64,000 nt of DNA. Source: Paraburkholderia phenoliruptrix (GTDB lineage: Bacteria; Pseudomonadota; Gammaproteobacteria; Burkholderiales; Burkholderiaceae). Location of the stretch: the NCBI RefSeq assembly GCF_019511605.1, contig NZ_JAEUAV010000020.1, positions 1 through 64,000 of the forward strand, in the 5' to 3' direction. Below are positions 8,415 through 17,593 of this stretch, piece after piece. A program made the translations under genes and the position numbers. Under the pieces are notes generated by a model. That model searched no databases. It worked only from the letters and a program-made list of their open reading frames with translations, and was not told where the DNA came from. Every line of letters begins with the position of its first letter. The stretch's first letter is position 1.

Positions 8415-10181
8415 TCACCGTATCACGCGGCCGACGCCCATGCCACGCGGATCGGCAGCCGGCTCGAGCGTCGTGCCGTCGATGCGGATCACCTGCACAT
8501 CGCCGTTGAACGACTGTCCCTCCAGCACATAGCCCAGCGCTTGCAACTGAGCGGCGAGTTCGCCGGCAATCGGGCGGTAGGGTTCGAAGTAGATCGTCTT
8601 TTGCGGCAGCAACTGGTGGTGAAAGCGCATAGCCGCGAGCGCGTCCGCAGGCGTCATGCCGAAGTCGTAGAGATTGGTCACGACCTGAAAAATCGAAGTC
8701 AGAATACGCGAGCCGCCCGGCGTGCCGATCACGAGCGACACCTTGTTGTCCTTCAGCACGATGGTCGGCGTCATCGACGAAAGCGGGCGGCGGCCTGGCA
8801 ACACCGTGTTCAGATCGGCGCCGCTTGCGGTTGACTCGCCCGAGGCAGTGGGTTTCGTCACGAAGTCATCCATCGCGTCGTTCAGCAGGAAGCCGGCGCC
8901 GTCCACCACGACGCCCGAGCCGAATTCGCCGTCGAGCGTGGTGGTGTTCGACACCGCGTTGCCCCACTTGTCCACCACCGAGAAGTGCGTCGTCTGGGCC
9001 TTCTCGGGCGGCGCGTCGCCAAGACCAGGCTTGATCGCCGCCGCGCCCGGCACTTCGTCTGTTTTGACTTCGTCCGCGCGTTGGGCGAGATAGGCGTCGT
9101 CGAGCAGTTTGTCGACGGGCAGCTTGTACGTGTCCGGGTCGCCGATATATTGCTGCCGGTCGGCAAACACGCGGTCCTCGATCTGTGCGATCAGATGAAT
9201 GTACGGTGCGCAATTCAGTTCCAGCCCGTCGAATGCCTGCTGCAAATGGGCCTTCATCTTCAGCATCTGGATCAGACCCACACCGCCCGAGCTCGGCGGC
9301 GGCGCGGTGAGCACCTCGTAGCCGTTCCACTCAGCCCTGAGCGGCTGGCGCCAGACAGCCTTGTACTGCTGCAAATCGGCCTTCGTGACGAGACCGTGGC
9401 CGTACATCTGCTGTGCGATCAGACCTGCGGTGCGTCCTTCGTAGAACTCGCGGCCGCCGTCGCTCGCAATGCGCGACAGGGTTTGCGCGAGCTCCGGCTG
9501 GCGGAACGTGCTGCCGGCTTTCAGGCCCGCGAAATAGGCGTCGAAATTGGTCCTCGCGGCGAAATTCTTCGCCGTTGCGTCGCGTCGTTGCTGCAGCCAG
9601 GGGTCGACCTGAAAGCCATCGGTCGCATAACGGATGGCGGGAGCGAGCACCTGTTTCCATTTCAGCTTGCCAAAACGCTGCTGCGCCTGCCACATGCCGT
9701 CGACGGTGCCGGGCACTGCCACCGCGCGATGGCCCACTGTGCTCATGCCCGGCACTGCGTTGCCTTTATCGTCCAGATACATGTCGCGGGTCGCCTGCTG
9801 CGGCGCGCGCTCGCGGTAGTCGAGAAAATACGGCTTGCCGTCGACGTACAGCGTCATGAATCCGCCGCCGCCGAGATTGCCTGAATCGGGCCGGGTCACG
9901 GCGAGCGTAAGGGCGATGGCCACCGCCGCATCGACCGCGTTGCCGCCGGCGGCGAAGATCTGCTGCGCGGCGTCGGCGCTGTAGCGGTCGGGAGTTGCGA
10001 CCGCGGATGCATCGAATAGCGCTTTGGGCACAGCCGTCCGCGCGAGCGCCGACGCCGGCGCCAGCACGGTGGCGGCGACCGCGACCATCAGCACGGCGGG
10101 CGCAATGCGTGCCGCGGAAAAGGTGAAGGCAAAGGTGAAGGCATGAGGCGCGCGAGGCGCGTCGTACGTCGGCATTGGCAT
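8415..10181 (-). CDS. ggt: Gamma-glutamyltransferase precursor
   Basis: Periplasmic enzyme that removes the gamma-glutamyl group from glutathione and related peptides. The 588-aa precursor starts MPMPTYD, with GGAG about 9 nt upstream, and has an N-terminal signal sequence (hydrophobic run about residues 27-45 ending ASALA). Autocleavage before Thr397 in KAQTTHFSVVD should give large and small subunits, as in the family. PPPSSGG and the DAMDDF segment are family signatures. An in-frame extension to 10400 is Arg/Pro-rich and not plausible. It may form a transcription unit with the downstream hydrolase. Confidence 0.95.
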   Translation of the reverse strand: MPMPTYDAPRAPHAFTFAFTFSAARIAPAVLMVAVAATVLAPASALARTAVPKALFDASAVATPDRYSADAAQQIFAAGGNAVDAAVAIALTLAVTRPDSGNLGGGGFMTLYVDGKPYFLDYRERAPQQATRDMYLDDKGNAVPGMSTVGHRAVAVPGTVDGMWQAQQRFGKLKWKQVLAPAIRYATDGFQVDPWLQQRRDATAKNFAARTNFDAYFAGLKAGSTFRQPELAQTLSRIASDGGREFYEGRTAGLIAQQMYGHGLVTKADLQQYKAVWRQPLRAEWNGYEVLTAPPPSSGGVGLIQMLKMKAHLQQAFDGLELNCAPYIHLIAQIEDRVFADRQQYIGDPDTYKLPVDKLLDDAYLAQRADEVKTDEVPGAAAIKPGLGDAPPEKAQTTHFSVVDKWGNAVSNTTTLDGEFGSGVVVDGAGFLLNDAMDDFVTKPTASGESTASGADLNTVLPGRRPLSSMTPTIVLKDNKVSLVIGTPGGSRILTSIFQVVTNLYDFGMTPADALAAMRFHHQLLPQKTIYFEPYRPIAGELAAQLQALGYVLEGQSFNGDVQVIRIDGTTLEPAADPRGMGVGRVIR

Positions 10182-10363
10182 CCGAAAAACTCCGGCACTG
10201 AGGACTAACTGACGGGAAACCGAGGGCGAAACTGCGGACCCACCAGGGGCGTCATGGTGCACGAATCGCAAAGGTCGGTGCAAGCGGACAACGGCGGTAC
10301 GGTTCGCGCGGCTCCGGGCGCGGACCCGCGCGCAACGCGGCCGCGCGAGGCGCCGTGGCGGAC

Positions 10364-10405
10364 GGCAGGCGCGCCGCACGCATGGGCAGGCGCGCCGCAC
10401 GCATG
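10364..10405. repeat. 21-bp perfect direct duplication upstream of ggt and glnS
   Basis: Two adjacent identical 21-bp copies, each beginning GGCAGGCGCGCC and ending GCACGCATG, span 10364-10384 and 10385-10405. They sit in the ~450-bp divergent region between ggt (-) and glnS (+), which otherwise holds no gene. Promoters for both genes should lie here, but I cannot assign them with confidence. Confidence 0.85.
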
Positions 10406-10631
10406 CTAAGTGGCCCGTGCGCGCAGCAACAAAGCGATTTACCTCCTGTTACAGCACGCCATGACCTGGTGGCCGCGCGCGAGCCACCGGGCCGGTCTGC
10501 GCCGAACGCAGCACGAAACCCGCTTGCGCGTCGGTGCGCCGGCGCACTCCCTGCCGCATCCAGTCTCGTCAGGTAGAATTGCCGGATAAGTGAGCGCACC
10601 ACGCGCCCCCGACAGACTTTCACCATCTCGC

Positions 10632-12341
10632 ATGAATACCGAACGCAACGACGCGCCAGCGGCATCCAATTTCATCCGCAACATCATTGACGACGACAAC
10701 CGCAGCGGCAAGTGGAGTCAGCGTGTCGAAACGCGCTTTCCGCCCGAGCCCAACGGCTATCTGCACATTGGTCACGCAAAGAGCATCTGCCTGAACTTCG
10801 GCGTGGCGCGCAGCTACGGCGGCGTGTGCCACTTGCGCTTTGACGACACCAATCCGGAAAAGGAAAGCGTCGAATACGTCGATTCGATTATCGACGCGGT
10901 GCGCTGGCTGGGCTTCGAATGGCAGAAAGACGGCACGGAGCACCTCTACTACGCGAGCGACTACTACGACAAGCTGTACGAATTCGCCGAGCTGCTGATC
11001 GAGCGCGGCAAGGCGTATGTGGACAGCCAGTCGGCGGAAGAAATGCGCGCGAACCGCGGCTCGGCCACCGAAGTGGGCACGCCCTCGCCCTTTCGCGAAC
11101 GCTCCGTGCAGGAAAACCTCGATCTGTTCCGCCGCATGAAGGCGGGCGAGTTCAAGGAAGGCGAGCACGTGCTGCGCGCGAAGATCGACATGTCGTCGCC
11201 GAACTTCAACATGCGCGATCCGGTGCTCTACCGGATCCGCTTCGCGCATCACTACCGCACCGGCGACAAATGGTGCGTGTACCCGATGTACGACTACACG
11301 CACTGCATTTCGGACGCGCTCGAAAACATCACGCATTCGCTGTGCACGCTCGAATTCGAGGACCATCGTCCGCTGTACGACTGGATTCTGAACGAGCTTG
11401 CCGAAGCCGGCATTTTCACGCGCCCGCTGCCGCAGCAAATCGAATTCTCGCGCCTGAATCTCACGTATGCGATCACGAGCAAGCGCAAGCTGCTGCAACT
11501 CGTGAACGAAGGTCACGTGGACGGCTGGGACGACCCGCGCATGCCGACTATCGTCGGCGTGCGGCGGCGCGGCTTCACGCCCGAATCGATCCAGCTGTTC
11601 TGCGAGCGCATCGGCGTCACCAAGGTCGACTCGTGGATCGACATGAGCGTGTTCGAAGGCGCGCTGCGCGACGATCTCGACGAAAAGGCGCCGCGCATTG
11701 CCGCGGTGCTCGACCCGCTGAAGCTCGTCATCGACAACTTCCCTGAAGGTCTGAGCGAGCCGTGCAGCGCGCCGGTGCATCCGCATCATCCGGAACAGGG
11801 CGTGCGCGAGTTTCCGATTTCGCGCGAGCTGTGGATCGAGCGCGACGACTTCACGGAAACGCCGCCCAAAGGCTATTTCCGGCTGTTCCCCGGCAACAGG
11901 GTGCGCCTGCGCTACGGCTATGTGATCGAATGCACGGGGGCGGAGAAGGACGAGAACGGCAACGTGGTCGCGGTGCATTGCAACTACTTCCCGGACAGCA
12001 AGTCGGGCACCGAAGGCGCGAACAACTACAAGGTGAAGGGCAATATCCACTGGGTCAGCGCGGCGGCTGCCTGCCCGGCCGAGGTTCGCATCTACGACCG
12101 TCTCTTCAAGGAGCCGCAACCGGATGCCGGCGGCCGCGACTTCCTCGAAGCACTGAACCCGGACTCCAAACGCGTGGTCAATGCCTACCTGGAACCAGGC
12201 GCGCATGGTGCGCTGCCGGAGCAGCGTTATCAGTTCGAGCGGCACGGCTACTTCGTCGCGGATCGTGTCGATTCAAAGCCGGGCAAGCCGGTGTTCAACC
12301 GGATCGTGAGCTTGCGCGACAGTTGGGGCAAGCCGGCGTAA
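10632..12341 (+). CDS. glnS: Glutamine-tRNA ligase
   Basis: Class I synthetase that charges tRNA-Gln. The 569-aa product is slightly longer than the E. coli enzyme. The HIGH-type motif is in PPEPNGYLHIGHAKS (about residues 43-57) and the KMSKS-type motif is TSKRKL. The C-terminal beta-barrel anticodon-binding region runs from about residue 350 to the end. The start at 10632 (MNTERND) follows a non-conserved open stretch. A strong terminator follows at 12388. Presence of GlnRS means direct glutaminylation of tRNA-Gln. Confidence 0.98.
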   Translation: MNTERNDAPAASNFIRNIIDDDNRSGKWSQRVETRFPPEPNGYLHIGHAKSICLNFGVARSYGGVCHLRFDDTNPEKESVEYVDSIIDAVRWLGFEWQKDGTEHLYYASDYYDKLYEFAELLIERGKAYVDSQSAEEMRANRGSATEVGTPSPFRERSVQENLDLFRRMKAGEFKEGEHVLRAKIDMSSPNFNMRDPVLYRIRFAHHYRTGDKWCVYPMYDYTHCISDALENITHSLCTLEFEDHRPLYDWILNELAEAGIFTRPLPQQIEFSRLNLTYAITSKRKLLQLVNEGHVDGWDDPRMPTIVGVRRRGFTPESIQLFCERIGVTKVDSWIDMSVFEGALRDDLDEKAPRIAAVLDPLKLVIDNFPEGLSEPCSAPVHPHHPEQGVREFPISRELWIERDDFTETPPKGYFRLFPGNRVRLRYGYVIECTGAEKDENGNVVAVHCNYFPDSKSGTEGANNYKVKGNIHWVSAAAACPAEVRIYDRLFKEPQPDAGGRDFLEALNPDSKRVVNAYLEPGAHGALPEQRYQFERHGYFVADRVDSKPGKPVFNRIVSLRDSWGKPA

Positions 12342-12387
12342 AGCCACGGATCAGTGCGCGTTGTCGCGCAGCGGCTCGTCGGATCGG

Positions 12388-12419
12388 GCGTGCATCGGGT
12401 TGCCGATGCACGCTTTTTT
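12388..12419 (+). terminator. Rho-independent terminator of glnS
   Basis: Perfect 11-bp stem, GCGTGCATCGG (12388-12398) with 12403-12413, loop GTTG, followed by six T. Placed 46 bp after the glnS stop. Confidence 0.93.
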
Positions 12420-12514
12420 GTTTGTGGATTCCGGCACGGCGCGCTCAGCGCATCCCGGCTAACGGTGAGTCGCTGGGCGTCCAGTCATCGTCGCAGAAAC
12501 GGGTTCGGTCGCCG

Positions 12515-12964
12515 CTATAGCGAGCGATGCAGTTCCGTCAGCGAAAGGGTGGTCTGAAAAAGCCGCGCGAGGCTGCGACTGGCGTACTTTTCCACCTCGT
12601 CGGGCGCGGTCCACCGATACGCGTCCATCTCGGGAATCAACGTGCCGTCCGAGCGGCGTGGAAACAGCGACGTGCAGGTGCAGGAACCGAGGTCGAGTTC
12701 GTCCGCGGTGGCGCGCGCGGCGAACAGGTGCAGGTCCTTGTCGCGGCGATAAACAAACAGACCGAGGTCTTTCAGACGCTCGGGTTTTAGCGCGATGCCG
12801 GTTTCCTCGATCATCTCGCGCAGCGCGGTGACGTGCGGCGCCTCGCCCTCTTCGCCGTGGCCTTTCGGGATGTCCCAGTGCGACGTGTCCGTGGCGTGTG
12901 CGAGCAACACGCGCCCCGCGGGATCGAGCAGGACGATGCCGCATGAAACGACGCGCGGGCTCAT
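12515..12964 (-). CDS. Nudix hydrolase
   Basis: 149-aa pyrophosphohydrolase of nucleoside-diphosphate-linked compounds; substrate not known. The Nudix box matches GX5EX7REUXEEXGU exactly: G-HGEEG-E-APHVTAL-RE-M-I-EE-T-G-I, about residues 35-57. The N-terminus begins MSPRVVSCGIVLLD and the protein ends TELHRSL. Convergent with glnS. It could belong to the diadenosine tetraphosphate hydrolase-like group, judging by its short length, but that is a guess. Confidence 0.93.
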   Translation of the reverse strand: MSPRVVSCGIVLLDPAGRVLLAHATDTSHWDIPKGHGEEGEAPHVTALREMIEETGIALKPERLKDLGLFVYRRDKDLHLFAARATADELDLGSCTCTSLFPRRSDGTLIPEMDAYRWTAPDEVEKYASRSLARLFQTTLSLTELHRSL

Positions 12965-13046
12965 CGCGTGGCAGCCCCCGCGCGGCGCGCGGCTTGCGCG
13001 TGCGCCGGCACGCCGCGCGCGCGCGTTCCCGCGACGCGGCGCGTGC

Positions 13047-13436
13047 TCAGCGCTTTTTCTGCAGTTGCCATTTGCCGCTGCCCTCCCGGCAGAACTGCGG
13101 GCGCAGGTTCATCGACTGGCCCTTTGCATTGAGCACGACGCCCATATCGCGACAAGTGCGCTCGCCGTCCTTGGTCGTGCGCACGACAGTGATGGTCGCG
13201 TCGATCTTCACACTGTTGCGAGTGCCTTCGTTGACCCAGTTGGCGCTTTCGCCGTCCTGCTTTTCATCGAGCGCGGCGAACACAGCCTGCTTGATCGAGT
13301 CGACATCGCGCTGCTTCATGTAGGTGATCGGCGTGTCGTTCAGAAAGCCGAGGTTAGCCGCCTGCGCGCCGATCGCCGCGCCAAGCAGCAATCCTGCGAC
13401 AGTCAGTTGACGGAAGGCACGGGTTCTCATCGACAT
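13047..13436 (-). CDS. Exported protein resembling RT0821/Lpp0805 surface antigens
   Basis: 129-aa secreted protein. The N-terminal signal peptide (MSMRTRAFRQL, hydrophobic run, cleavage after GAQA near residue 26) precedes a domain with FLNDTPITYM, an ESANWVNEGT segment and two Cys (TCRDMG, FCREGSGKW). The pattern NDTP...W.N...G...C...CR...GKW recalls the 17-kDa surface antigen C-terminal family. The start at 13436 has AGGAGA 9 nt upstream; an internal ATG at 13430 is possible. Function unknown; probably periplasmic or surface-exposed. Downstream of it on the same strand is the Nudix gene. Confidence 0.75.
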   Translation of the reverse strand: MSMRTRAFRQLTVAGLLLGAAIGAQAANLGFLNDTPITYMKQRDVDSIKQAVFAALDEKQDGESANWVNEGTRNSVKIDATITVVRTTKDGERTCRDMGVVLNAKGQSMNLRPQFCREGSGKWQLQKKR

Positions 13437-13715
13437 TGAAGGGTTCTCCTCGCAAACGTTTTGGGGCGGTCGTGGGGCGCTCGCTGCGGCACGCGATCTG
13501 GACCCCAAAAGCATAGCATGCCCCGCGTGACGGCCTGGCCGCGCGGCGCGGGTGACGGCGCGGGTGACAGCCGGGGTAAGAATGAAGGCGCCCGCTGACG
13601 GTGACGGCGCGAGCTTCTCATTTTTAGGATGGGTCCCATAGCCCCGAGCGGCGTGCCTTCCTATGATTGGCCGTACCTCGCGTTCGCGCCAAATCACTTC
13701 AAACCACGCCTCATC

Positions 13716-13955
13716 ATGGAACTGCCCATTGCGCTGGAAACCGTCGCCGTCGCACTCGCGCTGCTTTGCATCGCGCTCGTGCCTGTGGCGCTGCGGCGCG
13801 ACCCCGGCCTCGCGCGGCCCATCGTGCGTATCGACGGACTTCGCCGCCCGCGTTGGCCCAACTTCCTGACTCGCATTGGCATGGCGTGCCTGCTCATCTC
13901 CTTCGCGCTGCTGCTTTCGGCCTGCTACTGCATGCTCGCCGACGCGCGCGTCTGA
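13716..13955 (+). CDS. Small two-helix membrane protein, unknown function
   Basis: 79-aa product starting MELPIALETVAV with two strongly hydrophobic stretches (about residues 4-24 and 52-70) separated by a basic loop with RRDPGLARP and RRPRW. No recognised family. The frame is open back to 13629, but the start at 13716 precedes the first helix. It is divergent from the exported protein at 13436. Supported by a credible membrane topology and GC-rich codon pattern; otherwise unproven. Confidence 0.55.
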   Translation: MELPIALETVAVALALLCIALVPVALRRDPGLARPIVRIDGLRRPRWPNFLTRIGMACLLISFALLLSACYCMLADARV

Positions 13956-14025
13956 ACTGGCGCAGTACCACCGTCAATCACCTCGAGCCGGCTTCGCACA
14001 CACGCCTTCCCAGCGACGCCGAGCC

Positions 14026-15504
14026 TCACTTTCCTGCTTTGTATCCATCGGTGAGCGTGTTCAGAAACGCCACCACGTCCTTGATCTCGGCGTCATTCAA
14101 CGCGGGCTTGTCGCCCGGCTTGCGGTCGAACGGCGGCTCCGTATTCAGATTCGCCCAATAGCGTCGCGGCAGATCGTCGAACTTCTGCACCTTGCCTTTC
14201 ACGACCGGATAAAACTTCTCCGGGTTCGTGTCGCGCTCGGCATAGAAGTGCAACACCTGTTCGAGCGAGTGATAGATGCCGTTGTGAAAGAAGCTCTTTT
14301 TCAACGCGACATTGCGCAGCGTCGGCGTACGGAAAATGCCGCAGAACTCCGCGCGTCCTGCTAGATCCGTGCGCTCGGGACCACACGCCCCGAGGTCATG
14401 GAAACGGGGATCGCGGTTCACCGGCAGTGCGCGATTGCGCGGCACGCCGATCGCGATCAGACCAAAGTCGCTGAATTGCGGCGGCGCGCCGTCCCGCGTG
14501 CGTTGACTAATGTGACAGCTCGCACAATTGCCCTTCTTTTCGTCGTTGAAAAGCTCGAGGCCGTGCAGCTCCGCTTTCGTAAGTTGCGCCTTGCCTGCCA
14601 GATACGCGTCGTATTTGCTGCTGTACGGATAGAACAGCTCCGGCGTCTGCTCGAACGTTTCGATCGCTTGCAGGACCGCCTTGAAGGTCGCGTCGTCGCT
14701 ATCGAAAATACGTTCGCCGAAGGCCGCGCGAAAATCCGCCGCGTAAGGCGCGGCCTTTACTGCCGCGGTGACCCTGGCCGGCGAACTGCCCATCTCGAAC
14801 GACGACAACAGCGGAATGCGCGCCTGATCGCTGCCGCGATCGACGCGACCGTCCCACGTCAGGCCGCCGGTGGGGCCGGCGTCGACACTTTCGTCGCCTT
14901 CGTCGTCCGACTCATGATAGTGCTCGGCGAATGCCGGCACCGACTGCAGATACTTGAGCGTCGGCGCCGCGCGCATGCCGGTGCGATGCATGTCGCTGCC
15001 GCCCAGTTGCACGGACAACGCGTTGCCAGGCGAAAACGCGTGCTCGGGGCTGTGGCACGACGCGCACGCGAGCTTGCCCGAGCCGGATAACGAAGGGTCG
15101 AAGAATAGCTGCTTGCCGAGCGCAGTCATCCTGCGCACGGACTCGTAGACTTGCGCACGCGTCTGGCCGCCCCCTTGCACCGCTTCACGAGGCGTTTCAT
15201 GAGCCGCGTCATGAGACATTTGCTGCGCCACCTTGAGCGCCACTGGCCGAGCCGCCTCGAGCGCCGCCGGCTGCAGCGCCGGCGCGCCTCTCTCGACCAA
15301 TGCCCCCGCGCCGCTTGCGCGCGCCTGCTCTGCCGCCGCCGGAGCGCCGGAATCGCAGCCCGCAAGACTCGCGCTCACTGCAACGGCCCCGAAGGCCGCC
15401 GCCAGCAGGCGCGCGCAGGCGCGACGCGCTGGCCCCCGCTTCGCGTCTCGTGGCGCCGTTAGACGTGCTGTTGTTTGCAGGATCCCCGCCGGACCGAGCC
15501 GCAT
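14026..15504 (-). CDS. Di-haem cytochrome c peroxidase / MauG-family lipoprotein
   Basis: Periplasmic di-haem protein. Two CXXCH haem c sites are visible, CASCH at about 147-151 and CASCH at about 327-331, as in bacterial cytochrome c peroxidases and MauG. A hydrophobic segment followed by SLAGC suggests a lipoprotein anchor. The C-terminus ends in the haem-domain helix DAEIKDVVAFLNTL. The start is uncertain: 15504 was chosen, the frame stays open to 15588, and neither has a clear ribosome site. Divergent from the acid phosphatase gene across about 210 bp. It may reduce peroxide or oxidise a protein partner; the sequence does not decide. Confidence 0.88.
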   Translation of the reverse strand: MRLGPAGILQTTARLTAPRDAKRGPARRACARLLAAAFGAVAVSASLAGCDSGAPAAAEQARASGAGALVERGAPALQPAALEAARPVALKVAQQMSHDAAHETPREAVQGGGQTRAQVYESVRRMTALGKQLFFDPSLSGSGKLACASCHSPEHAFSPGNALSVQLGGSDMHRTGMRAAPTLKYLQSVPAFAEHYHESDDEGDESVDAGPTGGLTWDGRVDRGSDQARIPLLSSFEMGSSPARVTAAVKAAPYAADFRAAFGERIFDSDDATFKAVLQAIETFEQTPELFYPYSSKYDAYLAGKAQLTKAELHGLELFNDEKKGNCASCHISQRTRDGAPPQFSDFGLIAIGVPRNRALPVNRDPRFHDLGACGPERTDLAGRAEFCGIFRTPTLRNVALKKSFFHNGIYHSLEQVLHFYAERDTNPEKFYPVVKGKVQKFDDLPRRYWANLNTEPPFDRKPGDKPALNDAEIKDVVAFLNTLTDGYKAGK

Positions 15505-15717
15505 ATGAATGATGTGAATCTGCGATATCGAAGTCCGCGAGCGTATGTCATTCGTATGTCGCCGAAATGACATCCAGCCGACGGCCACCGTCGACTCAAA
15601 GCGATCCGTAATGAATACATCGTTCTGTCAAATTGCGTCGCCACACTTTCGCGGGCGGTCGCAGAAAGAGGCGCTGTGTTCGGCCCGTCCCCAACGACAG
15701 AGAGAGAACTCCATCAA

Positions 15718-17295
15718 ATGAACAAGAAACTGATCTGCGCGACGCCGCTGGCGATCGCCGCAGCGCTCACCCTTTACGCGTGCGGCGGCAACGAGGTCAC
15801 CCAGCCGGACATCACGTCGATCAAGACGGTGGTGGTGATCTACGCGGAAAACCGCAGCTTCGACAACCTGTACGGTAACTTTCCGGGCGCGAACGGTCTG
15901 CAGAACGTCAGTGCGGCAGCCGCGAAGCAACTGGACCGCGACGGCTCGACGCTCGCTACGCTGCCCCAGGTCTGGAACGGCCTCACGCAGACCGGCGTGA
16001 CGCCGGTTGTCACGCAAGCCATGACGGCCAATCTGCCGAACAGCCCCTTCGCGATCGACGACCCCAATGGGTTCAACACGCCGATCACCGCGACGACACG
16101 CGACCTGTATCACCGTTTCTATGAAAACCAGATGCAGATCGACGGCGGCAAGAACGACAAGTTCGCCGCGTGGGCCGATTCGGGCGGACTCGTCATGGGC
16201 CATTACACGCTCAATGCCGACAAGCTGCCGCTGTGGAAAATCGCCCAGCAATACACGCTCGCAGACAACTTCTTCATGGGCGCGTTCGGCGGCTCGTTCC
16301 TCAATCACCAGTGGCTCGTGTGCGCGTGCACGCCGGTCTACCCGAACGCGGACAAGAGCCCGGCGGCCGGCTCGATTTCGGCAGTCGAAAGCGACGGCGT
16401 GACGCTCAAGCTCGCGTCGAACTCGCCGGCTTCGGCGCTCAACGGCCCGCCGAAATTCGTGCTGTCGGGCAACCTCACGCCTGACTTCTACGCGGTCAAC
16501 ACGATGCAGCCGCCGTATCAGCCAAGCGGCAACAAGGCGGCTGCGGGCGGCGACGCCAATCTCGCCGATCCCACCGCGGCTACTACTTTGCCGGCGCAGA
16601 CGCAGACACACATCGGCGACCTGCTGAACAATGCGAAGGTCTCGTGGGCGTGGTATGGCGGCGCGTGGGGCGCGGCGCTGTCTGCGGCACAAAACGGCAC
16701 GTCGAATGTGATCTACGGCGCGAATCTGAGCACGCCGAACTTCCAGCCGCATCATCAGCCGTTCAACTATTTCGCGGATCTGGCGCCGGGCACCGCGAAC
16801 CGCGCTCAGCACCTGCTCGACGGCGGCGTAGGCGGCTCGGAGTTCATCAAGGCAATCGACAGCGGCAAGCTGCCGCAAGTGACGTTCTACAAGCCGCAGG
16901 GCAACCTGAACGAGCATCCGGGTTACACGGACGTCGCCTCCGGCGATCAGCACATTGCCGACGTCATCTCGCATCTGCAGAAGAGCCCGCAGTGGAACAA
17001 CATGCTGGTGGTCGTGACGTACGACGAAAACGGCGGCTTCTGGGACCACGTCGCGCCGCCGAAGGCCGACCGCTGGGGCCCCGGTACGCGCATTCCGGCG
17101 CTCATCGTCTCGCCGTTCGCGAAGAAGGGTTTTGTCGACCACACGCAATACGACACAACGTCGATCCTGCGCTTCATCACGCATCGCTTTTCGCTGCCGA
17201 CGCTGCCGGGCATCGCGGCACGCGACGCGGCGCTCACCGCCAACGGCGGCAAGCCGATGGGCGACCTGACCGCCGCGCTGAACATCAGGCAGTAG
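15718..17295 (+). CDS. AcpA-type acid phosphatase / phosphoesterase lipoprotein
   Basis: 525-aa exported phosphoesterase of the phospholipase C/AcpA superfamily. The signal sequence MNKKLICATPLAIAAAL ends at a lipobox-like LYAC. Family motifs are the N-terminal ENRSFDNLYGNFPG, the middle NHQWLVCACTP and the C-terminal TYDENGGFWDHV, which carry metal and nucleophile residues in this family. The start at 15718 has AGAGAGA upstream. A strong terminator follows. Likely releases phosphate from esters at the cell surface; placement far from the pho cluster gives no regulatory hint. Confidence 0.9.
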   Translation: MNKKLICATPLAIAAALTLYACGGNEVTQPDITSIKTVVVIYAENRSFDNLYGNFPGANGLQNVSAAAAKQLDRDGSTLATLPQVWNGLTQTGVTPVVTQAMTANLPNSPFAIDDPNGFNTPITATTRDLYHRFYENQMQIDGGKNDKFAAWADSGGLVMGHYTLNADKLPLWKIAQQYTLADNFFMGAFGGSFLNHQWLVCACTPVYPNADKSPAAGSISAVESDGVTLKLASNSPASALNGPPKFVLSGNLTPDFYAVNTMQPPYQPSGNKAAAGGDANLADPTAATTLPAQTQTHIGDLLNNAKVSWAWYGGAWGAALSAAQNGTSNVIYGANLSTPNFQPHHQPFNYFADLAPGTANRAQHLLDGGVGGSEFIKAIDSGKLPQVTFYKPQGNLNEHPGYTDVASGDQHIADVISHLQKSPQWNNMLVVVTYDENGGFWDHVAPPKADRWGPGTRIPALIVSPFAKKGFVDHTQYDTTSILRFITHRFSLPTLPGIAARDAALTANGGKPMGDLTAALNIRQ

Positions 17296-17354
17296 GCACG
17301 TGACGATCGAACAGAAACGATAAGCAACAGCCACCCTCGCGGGCGGCTTTCTGC

Positions 17355-17378
17355 GGGCAGCTTCGGCTGCCCTTTTTT
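17355..17378 (+). terminator. Terminator of the acid phosphatase gene
   Basis: GGGCAGC (17355-17361), TTCG tetraloop, GCTGCCC (17366-17372), then six T. About 60 bp after the stop codon. Confidence 0.93.
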
Positions 17379-17395
17379 ATTGGGCGCCCGGCCAT

Positions 17396-17433
17396 AAAAA
17401 AATCCCATCACCGTTGATGCGGTAGATGGGATT
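17396..17433 (-). terminator. Terminator of tRNA-Arg
   Basis: On the minus strand a stem of AATCCCATC plus ACCG pairs with CGGT plus GATGGGATT and runs into seven T (plus-strand A-run 17396-17402). It lies 15 bp beyond the tRNA 3' end and converges on the phosphatase terminator. Confidence 0.88.
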
Positions 17434-17447
17434 CTTGCTGCAGGCAA

Positions 17448-17524
17448 TGGCGCGGCGGGCGAGGATCGAACTCACAACCTCAGGTTTAGAAGACCTGTGC
17501 TCTATCCAATTGAGCTACCGCCGC
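17448..17524 (-). tRNA. tRNA-Arg (anticodon TCT)
   Basis: 77 nt including an encoded CCA. The acceptor stem GCGGCGG pairs with CCGCCGC; D-arm GCTC...GAGC; anticodon stem CAGGT/ACCTG with loop CTTCTAA gives anticodon TCT (reads AGA/AGG); T-arm GTGAG-TTCGATC-CTCGC. The terminator follows directly. Confidence 0.97.
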
Positions 17525-17593
17525 ACAAGGCTGGGCCCGGATTATAACCGATCGCTTCACGCCCGCGACAGCGGGGCGACATTCCTGAGATTA